From NCBI GenBank assembly GCA_014896635.1, contig JADBKA010000004.1, forward strand, positions 1 to 48,586: a stretch of 48,586 bases of DNA. The letters are read 5' to 3'. The stretch is from Ktedonobacteraceae bacterium. GTDB lineage: Bacteria; Chloroflexota; Ktedonobacteria; Ktedonobacterales; Ktedonobacteraceae. The translations under genes were made by a program, and so were the position numbers. The notes below the pieces were generated by a model, which saw nothing but the letters and a program-made list of their open reading frames with translations, was not told where the DNA came from and did no database searches. Shown here in pieces: positions 1 to 7,841 of the stretch; position 1 is the stretch's first letter; every line of letters starts with the position of its first letter.

Positions 1-93
1 AAAGGCGTTGTGTGCCTCAGGACGACGCAGCGTAACGGTGGCGATACGACTGTCAAAGCTATAGTCAACGGTGATGTATGTATAAGCTGTCAT
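1..93 (-). CDS. enoyl-CoA hydratase/isomerase family protein, N-terminal part only
   Basis: The first 31 codons are inside the window and the gene runs off its left edge. The start is an ATG at 93, preceded by an AGGAGT ribosome site about 7 bases upstream. The peptide contains IATVTLRRPEAHNAF. This is the first beta-strand and the RP-x-x-x-NA-F signature of crotonases, just before the region that contacts CoA. The family hydrates 2-enoyl-CoA thioesters. A methylcrotonyl-CoA carboxylase-type gene lies two genes away and an HMG-CoA lyase further along, so methylglutaconyl-CoA hydratase of leucine breakdown is a reasonable guess. The sub-family cannot be decided from 31 residues. Confidence 0.75.
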   Translation of the reverse strand, partial: MTAYTYITVDYSFDSRIATVTLRRPEAHNAF

Positions 94-117
94 AGAGACT
101 CCTGATCGTGAAAATAG

Positions 118-1098
118 TCAGAACCATTTGAGGCGCTTAAAAACGAAAAACAGGAACATCGTGAGTCCAGCGATCAATCCCAGACAGGCAAAGTATCCCC
201 AGGGCAGTTTGAGTTCAGGAATATTCTCGAAATTCATGCCATAGATACCGGCGATCAGCGCGTCGGCCATCAGGATGATCGAAGCCGCTGTGAGGGTGCG
301 CATCACCTTGTTGAGATCGTTGGAGACGATGGAGAGGTGGGCATCCATGATCGAGGTGAGCTGGTCACGATAGAGGTCGATGGTGTCGGCCAGGCGCGTG
401 ATGTGGTCGTAGACATCGCGGAAGTAGATCAGAACATGATCATCGAACAGCGGATTATCGCGGTTCGTCAGCATATTGAGCACATCGCGTTCTGGTGCGG
501 CGATGCGTCGCAGCGTAAGAAAGTCCTTTTTGAGTTCGAGAATTGTCTGAGTCAAATGCACCTGGCGGGCGGTTCCTAGAAAGAGGCGATCTTCGAGATC
601 CTCGGCCCGGTCTACCAGTCTGTCAACTATCGGGAAGTAGCGATCTACAATGGTATCGAGCAGGGCATAGAGCAGCGAGCCGATGCCCCACTCAAAGTGT
701 TTGCTGTTGCGCGTCCAGCGTTGTTCGACTTCTTCAAGCTCCGGCAAGTATTGTTCATGGACGGTGATCAGATAATTCTGGCCCATAAACATATCCAGTT
801 CGCTAACTTCCAGTTCTCCTGTTTCCTCGTTGCAGGTCACGGTATAGAACACGAGAAAGAAAAAGTGCTCGTATTCTTCTATCTTGGGGCGCTGGTGTTC
901 GTGCGTAGCATCTTCAATTGCCAGGGGATGCAGGTGGAAGGCCGCTCCTACCTTTGTCAGGCTCTCTTCCGTCGGATTGTGCAGATCCAGCCAGGTGATA
1001 GCGGTAGAATCCTGGCCTGCCGCTTGCAGGTCGTCCAGGTTTGTGATGCGTTTGAACGCTTGCGTCTTGCTATCGGACTGGATCGCCTTCCACATCAT
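118..1098 (-). CDS. corA: CorA-family magnesium/cobalt transporter
   Basis: A 326-residue inner-membrane divalent cation channel. The soluble N-terminal domain (about 1-230) is followed by a long coiled helix and two C-terminal membrane segments (about 268-286 and 301-320). The family-defining YGMN selectivity motif lies at 286-289 and is followed by the short acidic periplasmic loop. I chose the ATG at 1098 because AAGGAG lies about 9 bases upstream. A longer reading frame reaches back to 1200, but its extra residues do not look like CorA and would run into the end of the upstream gene. The gene sits between fatty/branched-chain acyl-CoA genes on the same strand, with no obvious functional link to them. 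Confidence 0.92.
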   Translation of the reverse strand: MMWKAIQSDSKTQAFKRITNLDDLQAAGQDSTAITWLDLHNPTEESLTKVGAAFHLHPLAIEDATHEHQRPKIEEYEHFFFLVFYTVTCNEETGELEVSELDMFMGQNYLITVHEQYLPELEEVEQRWTRNSKHFEWGIGSLLYALLDTIVDRYFPIVDRLVDRAEDLEDRLFLGTARQVHLTQTILELKKDFLTLRRIAAPERDVLNMLTNRDNPLFDDHVLIYFRDVYDHITRLADTIDLYRDQLTSIMDAHLSIVSNDLNKVMRTLTAASIILMADALIAGIYGMNFENIPELKLPWGYFACLGLIAGLTMFLFFVFKRLKWF

Positions 1099-1196
1099 GA
1101 TAAAGATCTCCTTGAACAGAGAGTACAGCTTTTTGCTGTTATAGTATCGCACAGATATTATGCGACGGTGATGGTACAGATAGATGTCAGATAGCA

Positions 1197-2803
1197 TCAC
1201 ATACGAAAGACGCCGAATGGTGTTGTGGGCATCGGTGCATTGAGCGAGGCGGCGATGCCGAGCGCCAGCACGGTGCGTGTGTCACGGGGATCGATGATGC
1301 CGTCATCCCACAGGCGGGCCGTGCTGTAATAGGGATTGCCTTCCTGCTCATATTTATCGAGAATCGGTTGCATGAAGGCCGCCTCTTCCTCTTCGCTCAT
1401 GGTTTTGCCGCGCGCCTCAAGGTTCTCTTTGCGAATCGTCGCCAGCACGGTCGCTGCCTGCTGTCCGCCCATGACCGAGATGCGCGCGTTCGGCCACATC
1501 CAGAGCTGGCGTGGCGAGTAGGCGCGTCCGCACATGCCGTAGTTGCCGGCGCCGAAAGAGCCGCCGATAATCACCGTAAAGCGTGGAACAGGCGCGTTTG
1601 ACACGGCCATCACCATTTTCGCGCCATCTTTAGCGATGCCGCCGTTCTCGTACTGGCGCCCTACCATAAAGCCGGTGATATTTTGCAGGAAGACGAGTGG
1701 CGTCTGGCGCTGTGCGCACAGTTCGATGAAGTGAGTGGCCTTGAGGGCGCTTTCGGAGAAGAGAATGCCGTTGTTGGCGATGATGCCGACCGGGTAGCCC
1801 ATGATGCGCGCGAAGCCACAGACGAGTGTTGTGCCATAGAGCGCCTTGAATTCGTGGAAATCGCTATCGTCGATGATGCGCGCGATCACTTCGTGTACAT
1901 CGTAGCTCTTGCGGCTGTCTTTCGGTACGATACCGTAGAGATCAGCGGGATCGTAGCGCGGCGGCTTCGGCGGGTGGATATCCCAGGGAATATACTTGCG
2001 CCGGTTGAGATGCGCCACGATACTGCGGCAGATTGCCAGGGCGTGCTGGTCATTCATCGCGTAGTGGTCGGTTACACCAGAGATGCGGCAGTGGACATCG
2101 GCTCCGCCCAGTTCTTCCGCGCTGACCTCTTCGCCGGTAGCAGCTTTGACCAGCGGCGGACCGCCGAGAAAGATCGTGCCATTGCCACGTACGATCACTG
2201 TCTCATCGCTCATGGCCGGCACGTAGGCGCCGCGGCGGTACAGGAACCCATCACTACTGCAATCTGTGGAATGCGCTGACTGGACATACGCGCCTGGTTG
2301 TAGAAGATGCGTCCGAAGTGGTCGCGGTCGGGAAAAACCTCGGCCTGAAGAGGAAGGTAGGCGCCGCCCGAATCAACCAGGTAGATGCAAGGGAGGTGAT
2401 TCTGTTCGGCGATCTCCTGGGCGCGCAGGTGCTTCTTGACGGTCATCGGATAGTACGTACCGCCTTTGACAGTCGCGTCGTTGGCGACGATGACGCACTC
2501 CTGCCCTTCCACGACGCCGATGCCGGTCACGATGCCGGCGGACGGAGCCTCATTATCATACATATCCCAGGCAGCGAGCGGGCTAAATTCCAGAAAAGGC
2601 GTGTCTGGATCGCAGAGCAACTGGATGCGCTCGCGTGCCAGGAGCTTGTTGCGTTTGCGATGCTTCTCGATGGCCTGTGCGCCCCCGCCGCGCTGTACCT
2701 GTGCTATGCGCTGCTGGAGCTGTTCAAGCAATTGCTGGAAATAGCGCGTGTTCTCCTGAAATTCGGCGCTGCTGTGATCCATCTGTGTTTCGATGATAGC
2801 CAT
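1197..2803 (-). pseudogene. acyl-CoA carboxyltransferase beta subunit (methylcrotonyl-CoA carboxylase type), single-base frameshift
   Basis: This carboxyltransferase moves CO2 from carboxybiotin to an acyl-CoA. Reading restored across one missing base gives about 535 residues, the usual size for the methylcrotonyl-CoA carboxylase beta subunit (AccD4/LiuB/MccB type). Motifs fit that class: [40 protein letters not shown] and [18 protein letters not shown]. The break is at about 2233. There the invariant [17 protein letters not shown] reads [13 protein letters not shown] and stops, because GCCGGCGGCGCC has become GCCGCGGCGCC. Downstream the frame resumes at VPAMSDE. The start is the ATG at 2803. 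The biotin-carboxylase partner is not in the window. A sequencing error is as likely as true inactivation, since everything else in the gene looks well kept. Confidence 0.85.
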
Positions 2804-2946
2804 ACGAATTCCAGCCTTTCAACGTCGGTGATGGAACTGACTGCTGTGCAGACTGCGGACGGTGTCTTGCTGTTGCTGTGCAAATGCAGCATAGCACCGC
2901 CGTCGAAGCGCGTCAAGGGCGCGGGTGATAGGTGAGAGAAGGAGGA

Positions 2947-4020
2947 TCACGAGGAAGGGGTATCCCAGGCGGTCCCCAGCCTCATCAGGCGTTCGCGGTA
3001 CTCGATGCGTTCTCTCCAGGAAGCGGGCCAGGCATCCAGGCCCAGGTAGGCTCCGGCGAAGGCGCCTGTCAGGCAGGCGATTGAATCTGAATCGCCGCGT
3101 GTAGCGGCGGCGCGGCGAATGGCGGCGGGAGCGTCGTGTGGGAAGAGCAGGAAGCAAAGCAGGCCGGTGGCGAAAGCCTCTTCGGCGATCCAGCCATCGC
3201 CGGTTGCCAGGCAGGGATCGCTCTCACGATCCGCAAGCCGCAGAGCGGCGTCCAGGCGGTCCAGGATGTGCAGGCACCCATCCCAGCCGTAAGCGATGAA
3301 CTCTTCCGGTGAACTGACTTCTACCGGCAAGCGGAGCAGCCTGCCTTTCTGGGTGGCGCTGGTAGTTGCCTGTTGCCACAGGGAACCGAGCCATGCTATA
3401 TGGTACACGGTGCGCTGGCTCTGTGCATAGTCGCGCAGGCAGCGCAGGAGCGTAGCGGGATCGCCACCGGCTGCCAGGTTGGCGATGGTAAAGGCGGTCA
3501 GGTCGGAAGCAGCGAGAGCGATGGGATGGCCATGAGTGAGTGCGGCCTGGAACTGGGCGATGGCGGCGCGTGTTGTGGCCGTCACAGCGTCGACTGGGAG
3601 AAGTCCCACCGGGGCAACGCGCATATTGGCTCCGCAGCCTTTGGAATGTGCGACCGTTGCTTGCTGCCAGGGCATGCCCCTCTCTAACTGCTGGCAGGCT
3701 GTCAGGCAGGTGATGCCGGGCGCGCGGTTGTTATCAGGACTGTGATACCAGTCGATGAATGTTTTGCGGAGCGGACCTTCCAGTCCATTGGCGGTATATG
3801 GCCGGGGAGCCTGCAATAGCGCCTCACCGACGGCCAGCGCCATCTGGGTATCGTCGGTCACGCGCATCGGATTCCCCGGTGGTTCTTGAGGACCGGCGGG
3901 AGGATAGGCGCGGAGAATGGCCTCGAAGGTCAGAAATTCGGTTCTGGCGCCAAGCGCGTCGCCCAGGGCCAGGCCGAAGAGGCTACCGGAAGCTTTTTGA
4001 GTATTGTTGTGCTGATTCAA
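2947..4020 (-). CDS. ADP-ribosylglycohydrolase (DraG/ARH family)
   Basis: A hydrolase of the DraG/ARH fold, which removes ADP-ribose from proteins or cleaves related ADP-ribose conjugates using two Mg ions. About 357 residues. The N-terminal metal-site helix reads SLFGLALGDALG (13-24). The second metal site is TDDTQM (55-60). The C-terminal metal ligands are in TRGDSDSIACLTGAFAGA. The start is taken as TTG at 4020 because AAGGAG lies six bases upstream. An in-frame ATG further out at 4155 would overlap the divergent kinase gene and has no ribosome site. The 143 bases between this gene and the carboxyltransferase downstream of it hold nothing recognisable. The physiological target is unknown. 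Confidence 0.88.
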   Translation of the reverse strand: MNQHNNTQKASGSLFGLALGDALGARTEFLTFEAILRAYPPAGPQEPPGNPMRVTDDTQMALAVGEALLQAPRPYTANGLEGPLRKTFIDWYHSPDNNRAPGITCLTACQQLERGMPWQQATVAHSKGCGANMRVAPVGLLPVDAVTATTRAAIAQFQAALTHGHPIALAASDLTAFTIANLAAGGDPATLLRCLRDYAQSQRTVYHIAWLGSLWQQATTSATQKGRLLRLPVEVSSPEEFIAYGWDGCLHILDRLDAALRLADRESDPCLATGDGWIAEEAFATGLLCFLLFPHDAPAAIRRAAATRGDSDSIACLTGAFAGAYLGLDAWPASWRERIEYRERLMRLGTAWDTPSS

Positions 4021-4045
4021 AAGAAACTCCTTTTTATGATATACT

Positions 4046-4075
4046 TTGTCATGATCCTTCTTGCGTCCCTTATCT
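4046..4075 (+). promoter_or_regulatory. candidate promoter for the GAF histidine kinase
   Basis: TTGTCA at 4046-4051 and TTATCT at 4070-4075 are separated by 18 bases and lie in the 118-base divergent region before the kinase start at 4139. The match is moderate and rests on sequence only. Confidence 0.35.
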
Positions 4076-4138
4076 AAAGCGGAAACTCGGTGGTTTTCAG
4101 GGGATGGACCCTGATCAGGCTCAACCAGGACTGAATAT

Positions 4139-5500
4139 ATGGCCCAGGTTATCAATGAGAGTTATACACAACTCATCGTCAATCTGCAACAGCAGGCAGA
4201 AGAACTGGCGCAGCTAAACAGGATCGCAATGGCGCTGACATCCGAGTTTGATCTTCAGCGCCTGTTGCAGATGATGACGGACGCGGCGCGCAAGTTAACT
4301 GCTGCGAAATACGCTGCGTTCTTTCTTATTCCTGAAATTGTGGAAGCGCAGGCTGCACCTTCATCCAGACAAGCGATTTTCAAGCTGGCGGCGATCTCCG
4401 GCGCATCGGAGCGCCTGACGGCCCATTTTCAACATCTGAGTGCCATCAAAGGTAGCGGAGTGCTCCATCCCGTTTTCTGGGAAGGGGCCTCGATTATTAT
4501 CGACGATGTGCTGCAAGATCCCCGTTATACAGGGATTCCAGAGGGTCACGTTTCTGTACGCAGCTTTCTGGGTGTGCAGTTGCGCGCTCGTGAAGGATCG
4601 GCTCTGGGGGCTTTCCTGATCGGCGATACGCGGCCTGCTCGCTTCTCTCAGCGCCATCTTGAGCTGATCGAGGCGTTGAGCGCGCAAGCAGCGGTTGCGG
4701 TTCACAATGCGCAGCTTATCGGGCGTGAGCGCCGTACGATGGAAGCCTACGCTGCCCGTCTGGAGCGTGAAGTCCGCGAGCGTACTGCCGAACTGGAGCG
4801 GCGGAACCAGGAGTTGAGCAGGTTTGCCACGAACCTTCAACAGTTGCATCATGAGTTAACCGAGATTCAGAAGCGCCAGGCGCTCAGCGAAGAGCGCAGT
4901 CGCATTGCTCAGGAACTGCATGATCGTGTGCAACAGACGTTGTTCACCATTGCTTTAAAGGCCGACTGGGCCAGGGGACAGCTAGAGCCTGATTCGCCCT
5001 TGCTTGATACGCTGCGCTCGATCAAGCAGCTCGCTTCGCTAGGGACGGCCCAGGTGCGTGATGCCATCTTCGCGCTCTCTTCGGCGGAGTTTCCTGAGGG
5101 AAGCCTGGTGAAGATGCTCTATACCTTGATTCGTGATCTACGCGAATCAACATCGATTGAGGCAGATCTGGTAGTTGCAGAATGGACGGTCACACCACCG
5201 GCTCATGTAGAGAAGACGCTGTTAACTGTTGCGCAAGAGGCGCTTTCTAACGTACGTCGGCATGCGCGGGCGACTATCGTGATTGTCACGGTACAGGTAA
5301 CATCGGAGCGTGCTATGCTGGTTGTGCAGGATAACGGGTCCGGGCTGTCGGCGCAGGTATTGCAGATGTATGATAAAGATCCGATGCATTTTGGCCTGCG
5401 GGGTATGAAGCGTAGAATAGAGGAAATCGACGGACATTTCACGCTGATAAATGGAGAGGAGGGTGGGCTGGTGGTCAAGGCGGTGATTCCATTGTGTTGA
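4139..5500 (+). CDS. GAF-domain sensor histidine kinase (NarL/DesK-type HisKA_3)
   Basis: A soluble two-component kinase of 453 residues with no membrane segment, so it probably senses a cytoplasmic signal. A short coiled coil (1-35) leads into a GAF domain (about 36-195), then a second coiled coil (200-250) rich in Glu and Arg. Next comes the HisKA_3 dimerisation domain, with phospho-acceptor H261 in RIAQELHDRVQQ. The ATPase domain (about 350-453) has the N-box EALSNVRRHA and the G-box VVQDNGSGLS. Cysteines that could bind iron-sulfur or haem are absent from the GAF domain, so the ligand is unclear. The response regulator follows after 52 bases, and the CO dehydrogenase operon begins downstream. 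A role in controlling CO oxidation is an inference from position. Confidence 0.93.
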   Translation: MAQVINESYTQLIVNLQQQAEELAQLNRIAMALTSEFDLQRLLQMMTDAARKLTAAKYAAFFLIPEIVEAQAAPSSRQAIFKLAAISGASERLTAHFQHLSAIKGSGVLHPVFWEGASIIIDDVLQDPRYTGIPEGHVSVRSFLGVQLRAREGSALGAFLIGDTRPARFSQRHLELIEALSAQAAVAVHNAQLIGRERRTMEAYAARLEREVRERTAELERRNQELSRFATNLQQLHHELTEIQKRQALSEERSRIAQELHDRVQQTLFTIALKADWARGQLEPDSPLLDTLRSIKQLASLGTAQVRDAIFALSSAEFPEGSLVKMLYTLIRDLRESTSIEADLVVAEWTVTPPAHVEKTLLTVAQEALSNVRRHARATIVIVTVQVTSERAMLVVQDNGSGLSAQVLQMYDKDPMHFGLRGMKRRIEEIDGHFTLINGEEGGLVVKAVIPLC

Positions 5501-5552
5501 AAACCGATTTACAGATCATCGACGATCATAAGATGGGGTGTGAGGAACTGAA

Positions 5553-6191
5553 ATGATTCGCCTGTTGATCATTGACGATCACGAAATGGTCCGCGAGGGG
5601 CTGAAAGCTATACTGTTGAATGAGCCAGATTTTTGTATTGTTGGTGATACCGCCAGTACAGTTGAGGCGCTCAGGCTGATTGAAACACTCCAGCCAGATA
5701 TTGTCCTGCTTGATGTGCGCTTCCCCAATGCAAACGGCGTTGATCTCTGCCGTACTGTGACTGAACGATTTCCTGGGACAGCAGTCATTATTCTAACATC
5801 TTTCATGGATGAGGAGTTAGTGTCACAGTGTATTCAGGCGGGAGCGCGCGGCTACATTCTCAAAGATATCGAACGATTTGATCTGAAGCGCTCTATTCGA
5901 GCAGTTGCACGGGGAGAAGGTGCCATTGATCCCAAAGCGGCTGTCGCTCTCATGACACAGTTGCGGCGCGCTCCCCAGGCAAGTCAGGAGCCTTCGCCTG
6001 ATCCGCTCAGCCCTCAGCAGCTTGTCATTCTGCGTCTGATCGCGCAAGGATTATCCAGTCGTGAGATTGCCAGGCAACTCTTCCTGAGTGAGAACACGAT
6101 CAAGGGCTATGTGCAGGAGATTCTACATCGCCTGGGTGTGAAGAACCGTACTGAGGCCGTGATGATCGCTGTCAAAAATGGATGGCTGTAG
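5553..6191 (+). CDS. NarL/FixJ-family response regulator
   Basis: A 212-residue DNA-binding response regulator. The receiver domain (1-120) carries the acidic pair D8-D9, phospho-acceptor D54 in LLDVRFPNANG, T82 and K104. A variable linker leads to a LuxR-type helix-turn-helix (about 148-212) with LSPQQLVILRLIAQGLSSRE and FLSENTIKGYVQEIL. All key residues are present, so it should be phosphorylated normally, presumably by the kinase encoded just upstream. GAGG lies ahead of the ATG. The 258 bases after it contain two copies of a CCCCCCTTTTG-AGG sequence (about 6243-6278) and the presumed promoter of the CO dehydrogenase operon, which makes that operon its closest candidate target. Confidence 0.95.
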   Translation: MIRLLIIDDHEMVREGLKAILLNEPDFCIVGDTASTVEALRLIETLQPDIVLLDVRFPNANGVDLCRTVTERFPGTAVIILTSFMDEELVSQCIQAGARGYILKDIERFDLKRSIRAVARGEGAIDPKAAVALMTQLRRAPQASQEPSPDPLSPQQLVILRLIAQGLSSREIARQLFLSENTIKGYVQEILHRLGVKNRTEAVMIAVKNGWL

Positions 6192-6332
6192 TGTACAACA
6201 GTGTAGTTGTAGCGTTGTAGGCGCGTGAGGTGTGGCAGAGTCCCCCCCTTTTGCAGGGCTCTGTCCCCCCTTTTGTAGGTGTCGTATTCCCTGCTTTCGT
6301 GAGTGATGCTGGATATCGGGTGCATACTATAC

Positions 6333-6359
6333 TTGAGAGCAGGGAGATAACCGTATATT
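6333..6359 (+). promoter_or_regulatory. possible promoter of the cox operon
   Basis: TTGAGA at 6333-6338 and TATATT at 6354-6359 are 15 bases apart, which is short for a sigma-70 promoter. It is the best candidate in the gap before coxM. An activator such as the upstream regulator could compensate for the poor spacing, but that is speculative. Confidence 0.25.
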
Positions 6360-6449
6360 CCCCTACCGTGTCTTCCCTAACAATCTGGCGTCGTGTTCAA
6401 TGATGAAGCGCAGCCGGTCTGCGCGTCAGTGATTGTAGGAGGTGATATT

Positions 6450-7328
6450 TTGATTCCCGGTTCCTTCGATTATGTCGTAGCGGGCAGCGTGCCTGATGCT
6501 ATCGCCCTGCTCCAGCGGCATGGTGACGAAGCCAAGATTCTTGCTGGTGGTCAAAGTCTGATCCCGGTGATGCGTTTCCGCCTTGCTGCACCCTCGGTGC
6601 TCATCGACATTAACCGTATTGCCGGCCTGGAATATGTGCAGGAAACCGATGGCGAATTGCGCATTGGCGCGCTTACCCGCGAATCCGAACTGGATTATTC
6701 TCCCCTCATTCGCACTCGCTATCCCATTCTGCATGATACGGCGAGGGTGGTTGCCGACCCGGTTGTGCGTAACTGGGCGACGATTGGCGGCAACCTGGCT
6801 CATGCCGACCCCGCCAACGACCATCCCGCCACAATGTTAGCACTGGGGGCCAGCGTCGTCGCCGCCGGTCCCGATGGACAGCGCGTGATCCCCGTCGAAT
6901 CCTTCTTTACTGATTCGACCTTTGAAACCACCCTTGCGCCTTCTGAAATCCTCACCGAGATTCGCTTGCCGGCGCCCGCTAAGCATAGTGGGGGAGCCTA
7001 CTTCAAGCTAGAACGCAAGGCGGGGGACTATGCGATTGCGGGCGTCGCGGCCTATGTTGTACTGGATGACAGCGGGCTGGTGACATACGCCGGCATCGGT
7101 CTGACGAACGTTGGCCCTTACCCCATCAAGGCGCGTGACGCCGAACAGGCTCTGCATGGGAAAACGCTCGACGAAGCGGCTATTCGCCAGGCGGCCGAGC
7201 TGGCAGCCAACGCCGCTCAGCCGACGAGCGATACGCGCGGTCCTGCCGAATACAAGCGGGCAATGGTTCGCACACTGTGCGCCCGTGCCTTACGCAAAGC
7301 ATCAGCGAGAGCAGCGGGAGGAGAATAA
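6450..7328 (+). CDS. coxM: aerobic CO dehydrogenase, FAD-binding medium subunit
   Basis: The flavoprotein subunit of the (LMS)2 molybdenum CO dehydrogenase. It passes electrons from the iron-sulfur subunit to FAD and then to the respiratory quinone pool. About 292 residues, the usual size. FAD-binding motifs are [12 protein letters not shown] near the N-terminus and [20 protein letters not shown], followed by the CODH_FAD C-terminal domain with [16 protein letters not shown] place the start at TTG 6450 because AGGAGGTGA lies just upstream. The in-frame ATG at 6393 would add 19 residues of non-family sequence. The gene is followed after one base by coxS, giving the M-S-L order typical of form I operons. 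Confidence 0.93.
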   Translation: MIPGSFDYVVAGSVPDAIALLQRHGDEAKILAGGQSLIPVMRFRLAAPSVLIDINRIAGLEYVQETDGELRIGALTRESELDYSPLIRTRYPILHDTARVVADPVVRNWATIGGNLAHADPANDHPATMLALGASVVAAGPDGQRVIPVESFFTDSTFETTLAPSEILTEIRLPAPAKHSGGAYFKLERKAGDYAIAGVAAYVVLDDSGLVTYAGIGLTNVGPYPIKARDAEQALHGKTLDEAAIRQAAELAANAAQPTSDTRGPAEYKRAMVRTLCARALRKASARAAGGE

Positions 7329-7329
7329 G

Positions 7330-7839
7330 ATGAGCAAACATGCGATCAGTGTGACGATTAACGGGACGGTGTATGAGGGTGTGGTCGATGCGCGGACACT
7401 GCTTGTCCACTGGATTCGGGATAGCCTGCATCTCACCGGTACCCATATTGGCTGCGACACAACTTCCTGTGGCGCCTGCACCATTCTTGTGGATGGCAAG
7501 GCGACCAAATCATGCACCATGTTTGCTGTTCAGGCCAATGGGCGCCAGATCACGACGGTAGAAGGTCTGGAGCAGAACGGCAAACTGCATCCAATCCAGG
7601 AAGGCTTTCATGAGAAGCATGCCCTACAGTGTGGCTACTGCACGCCGGGCATGATGCTGGCGGGTGTGGCGCTGCTGCAACGCAATCCCCATCCCACCGA
7701 AGAAGAGATCCGCGAAGGCATTGCGGGCAATCTCTGTCGCTGTACAGGCTACGTCAACATTGTTCGTGCCATTCAGTACGCGGCTGAAAAGATGAGTATA
7801 GCCGAGCCAGTTCCGGTCAGCACCGGTGAGGGAGATTAA
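7330..7839 (+). CDS. coxS: aerobic CO dehydrogenase, iron-sulfur small subunit
   Basis: The 169-residue subunit that carries the two 2Fe-2S clusters linking the Mo-Cu site to FAD. The N-terminal plant-ferredoxin-like cluster uses C42, C47, C50 and C62 ([10 protein letters not shown] and SC). The C-terminal four-helix cluster domain uses C101, C104, C136 and C138 (CGYC and CRC). All eight cysteines are present. The ATG at 7330 has GGGAGGAGA just upstream, inside the end of coxM, so the two genes are translationally close. A longer reading frame upstream of this ATG is only overlap with coxM. The coxL gene begins two bases after the stop. Confidence 0.96.
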   Translation: MSKHAISVTINGTVYEGVVDARTLLVHWIRDSLHLTGTHIGCDTTSCGACTILVDGKATKSCTMFAVQANGRQITTVEGLEQNGKLHPIQEGFHEKHALQCGYCTPGMMLAGVALLQRNPHPTEEEIREGIAGNLCRCTGYVNIVRAIQYAAEKMSIAEPVPVSTGEGD

Positions 7840-7841
7840 CA

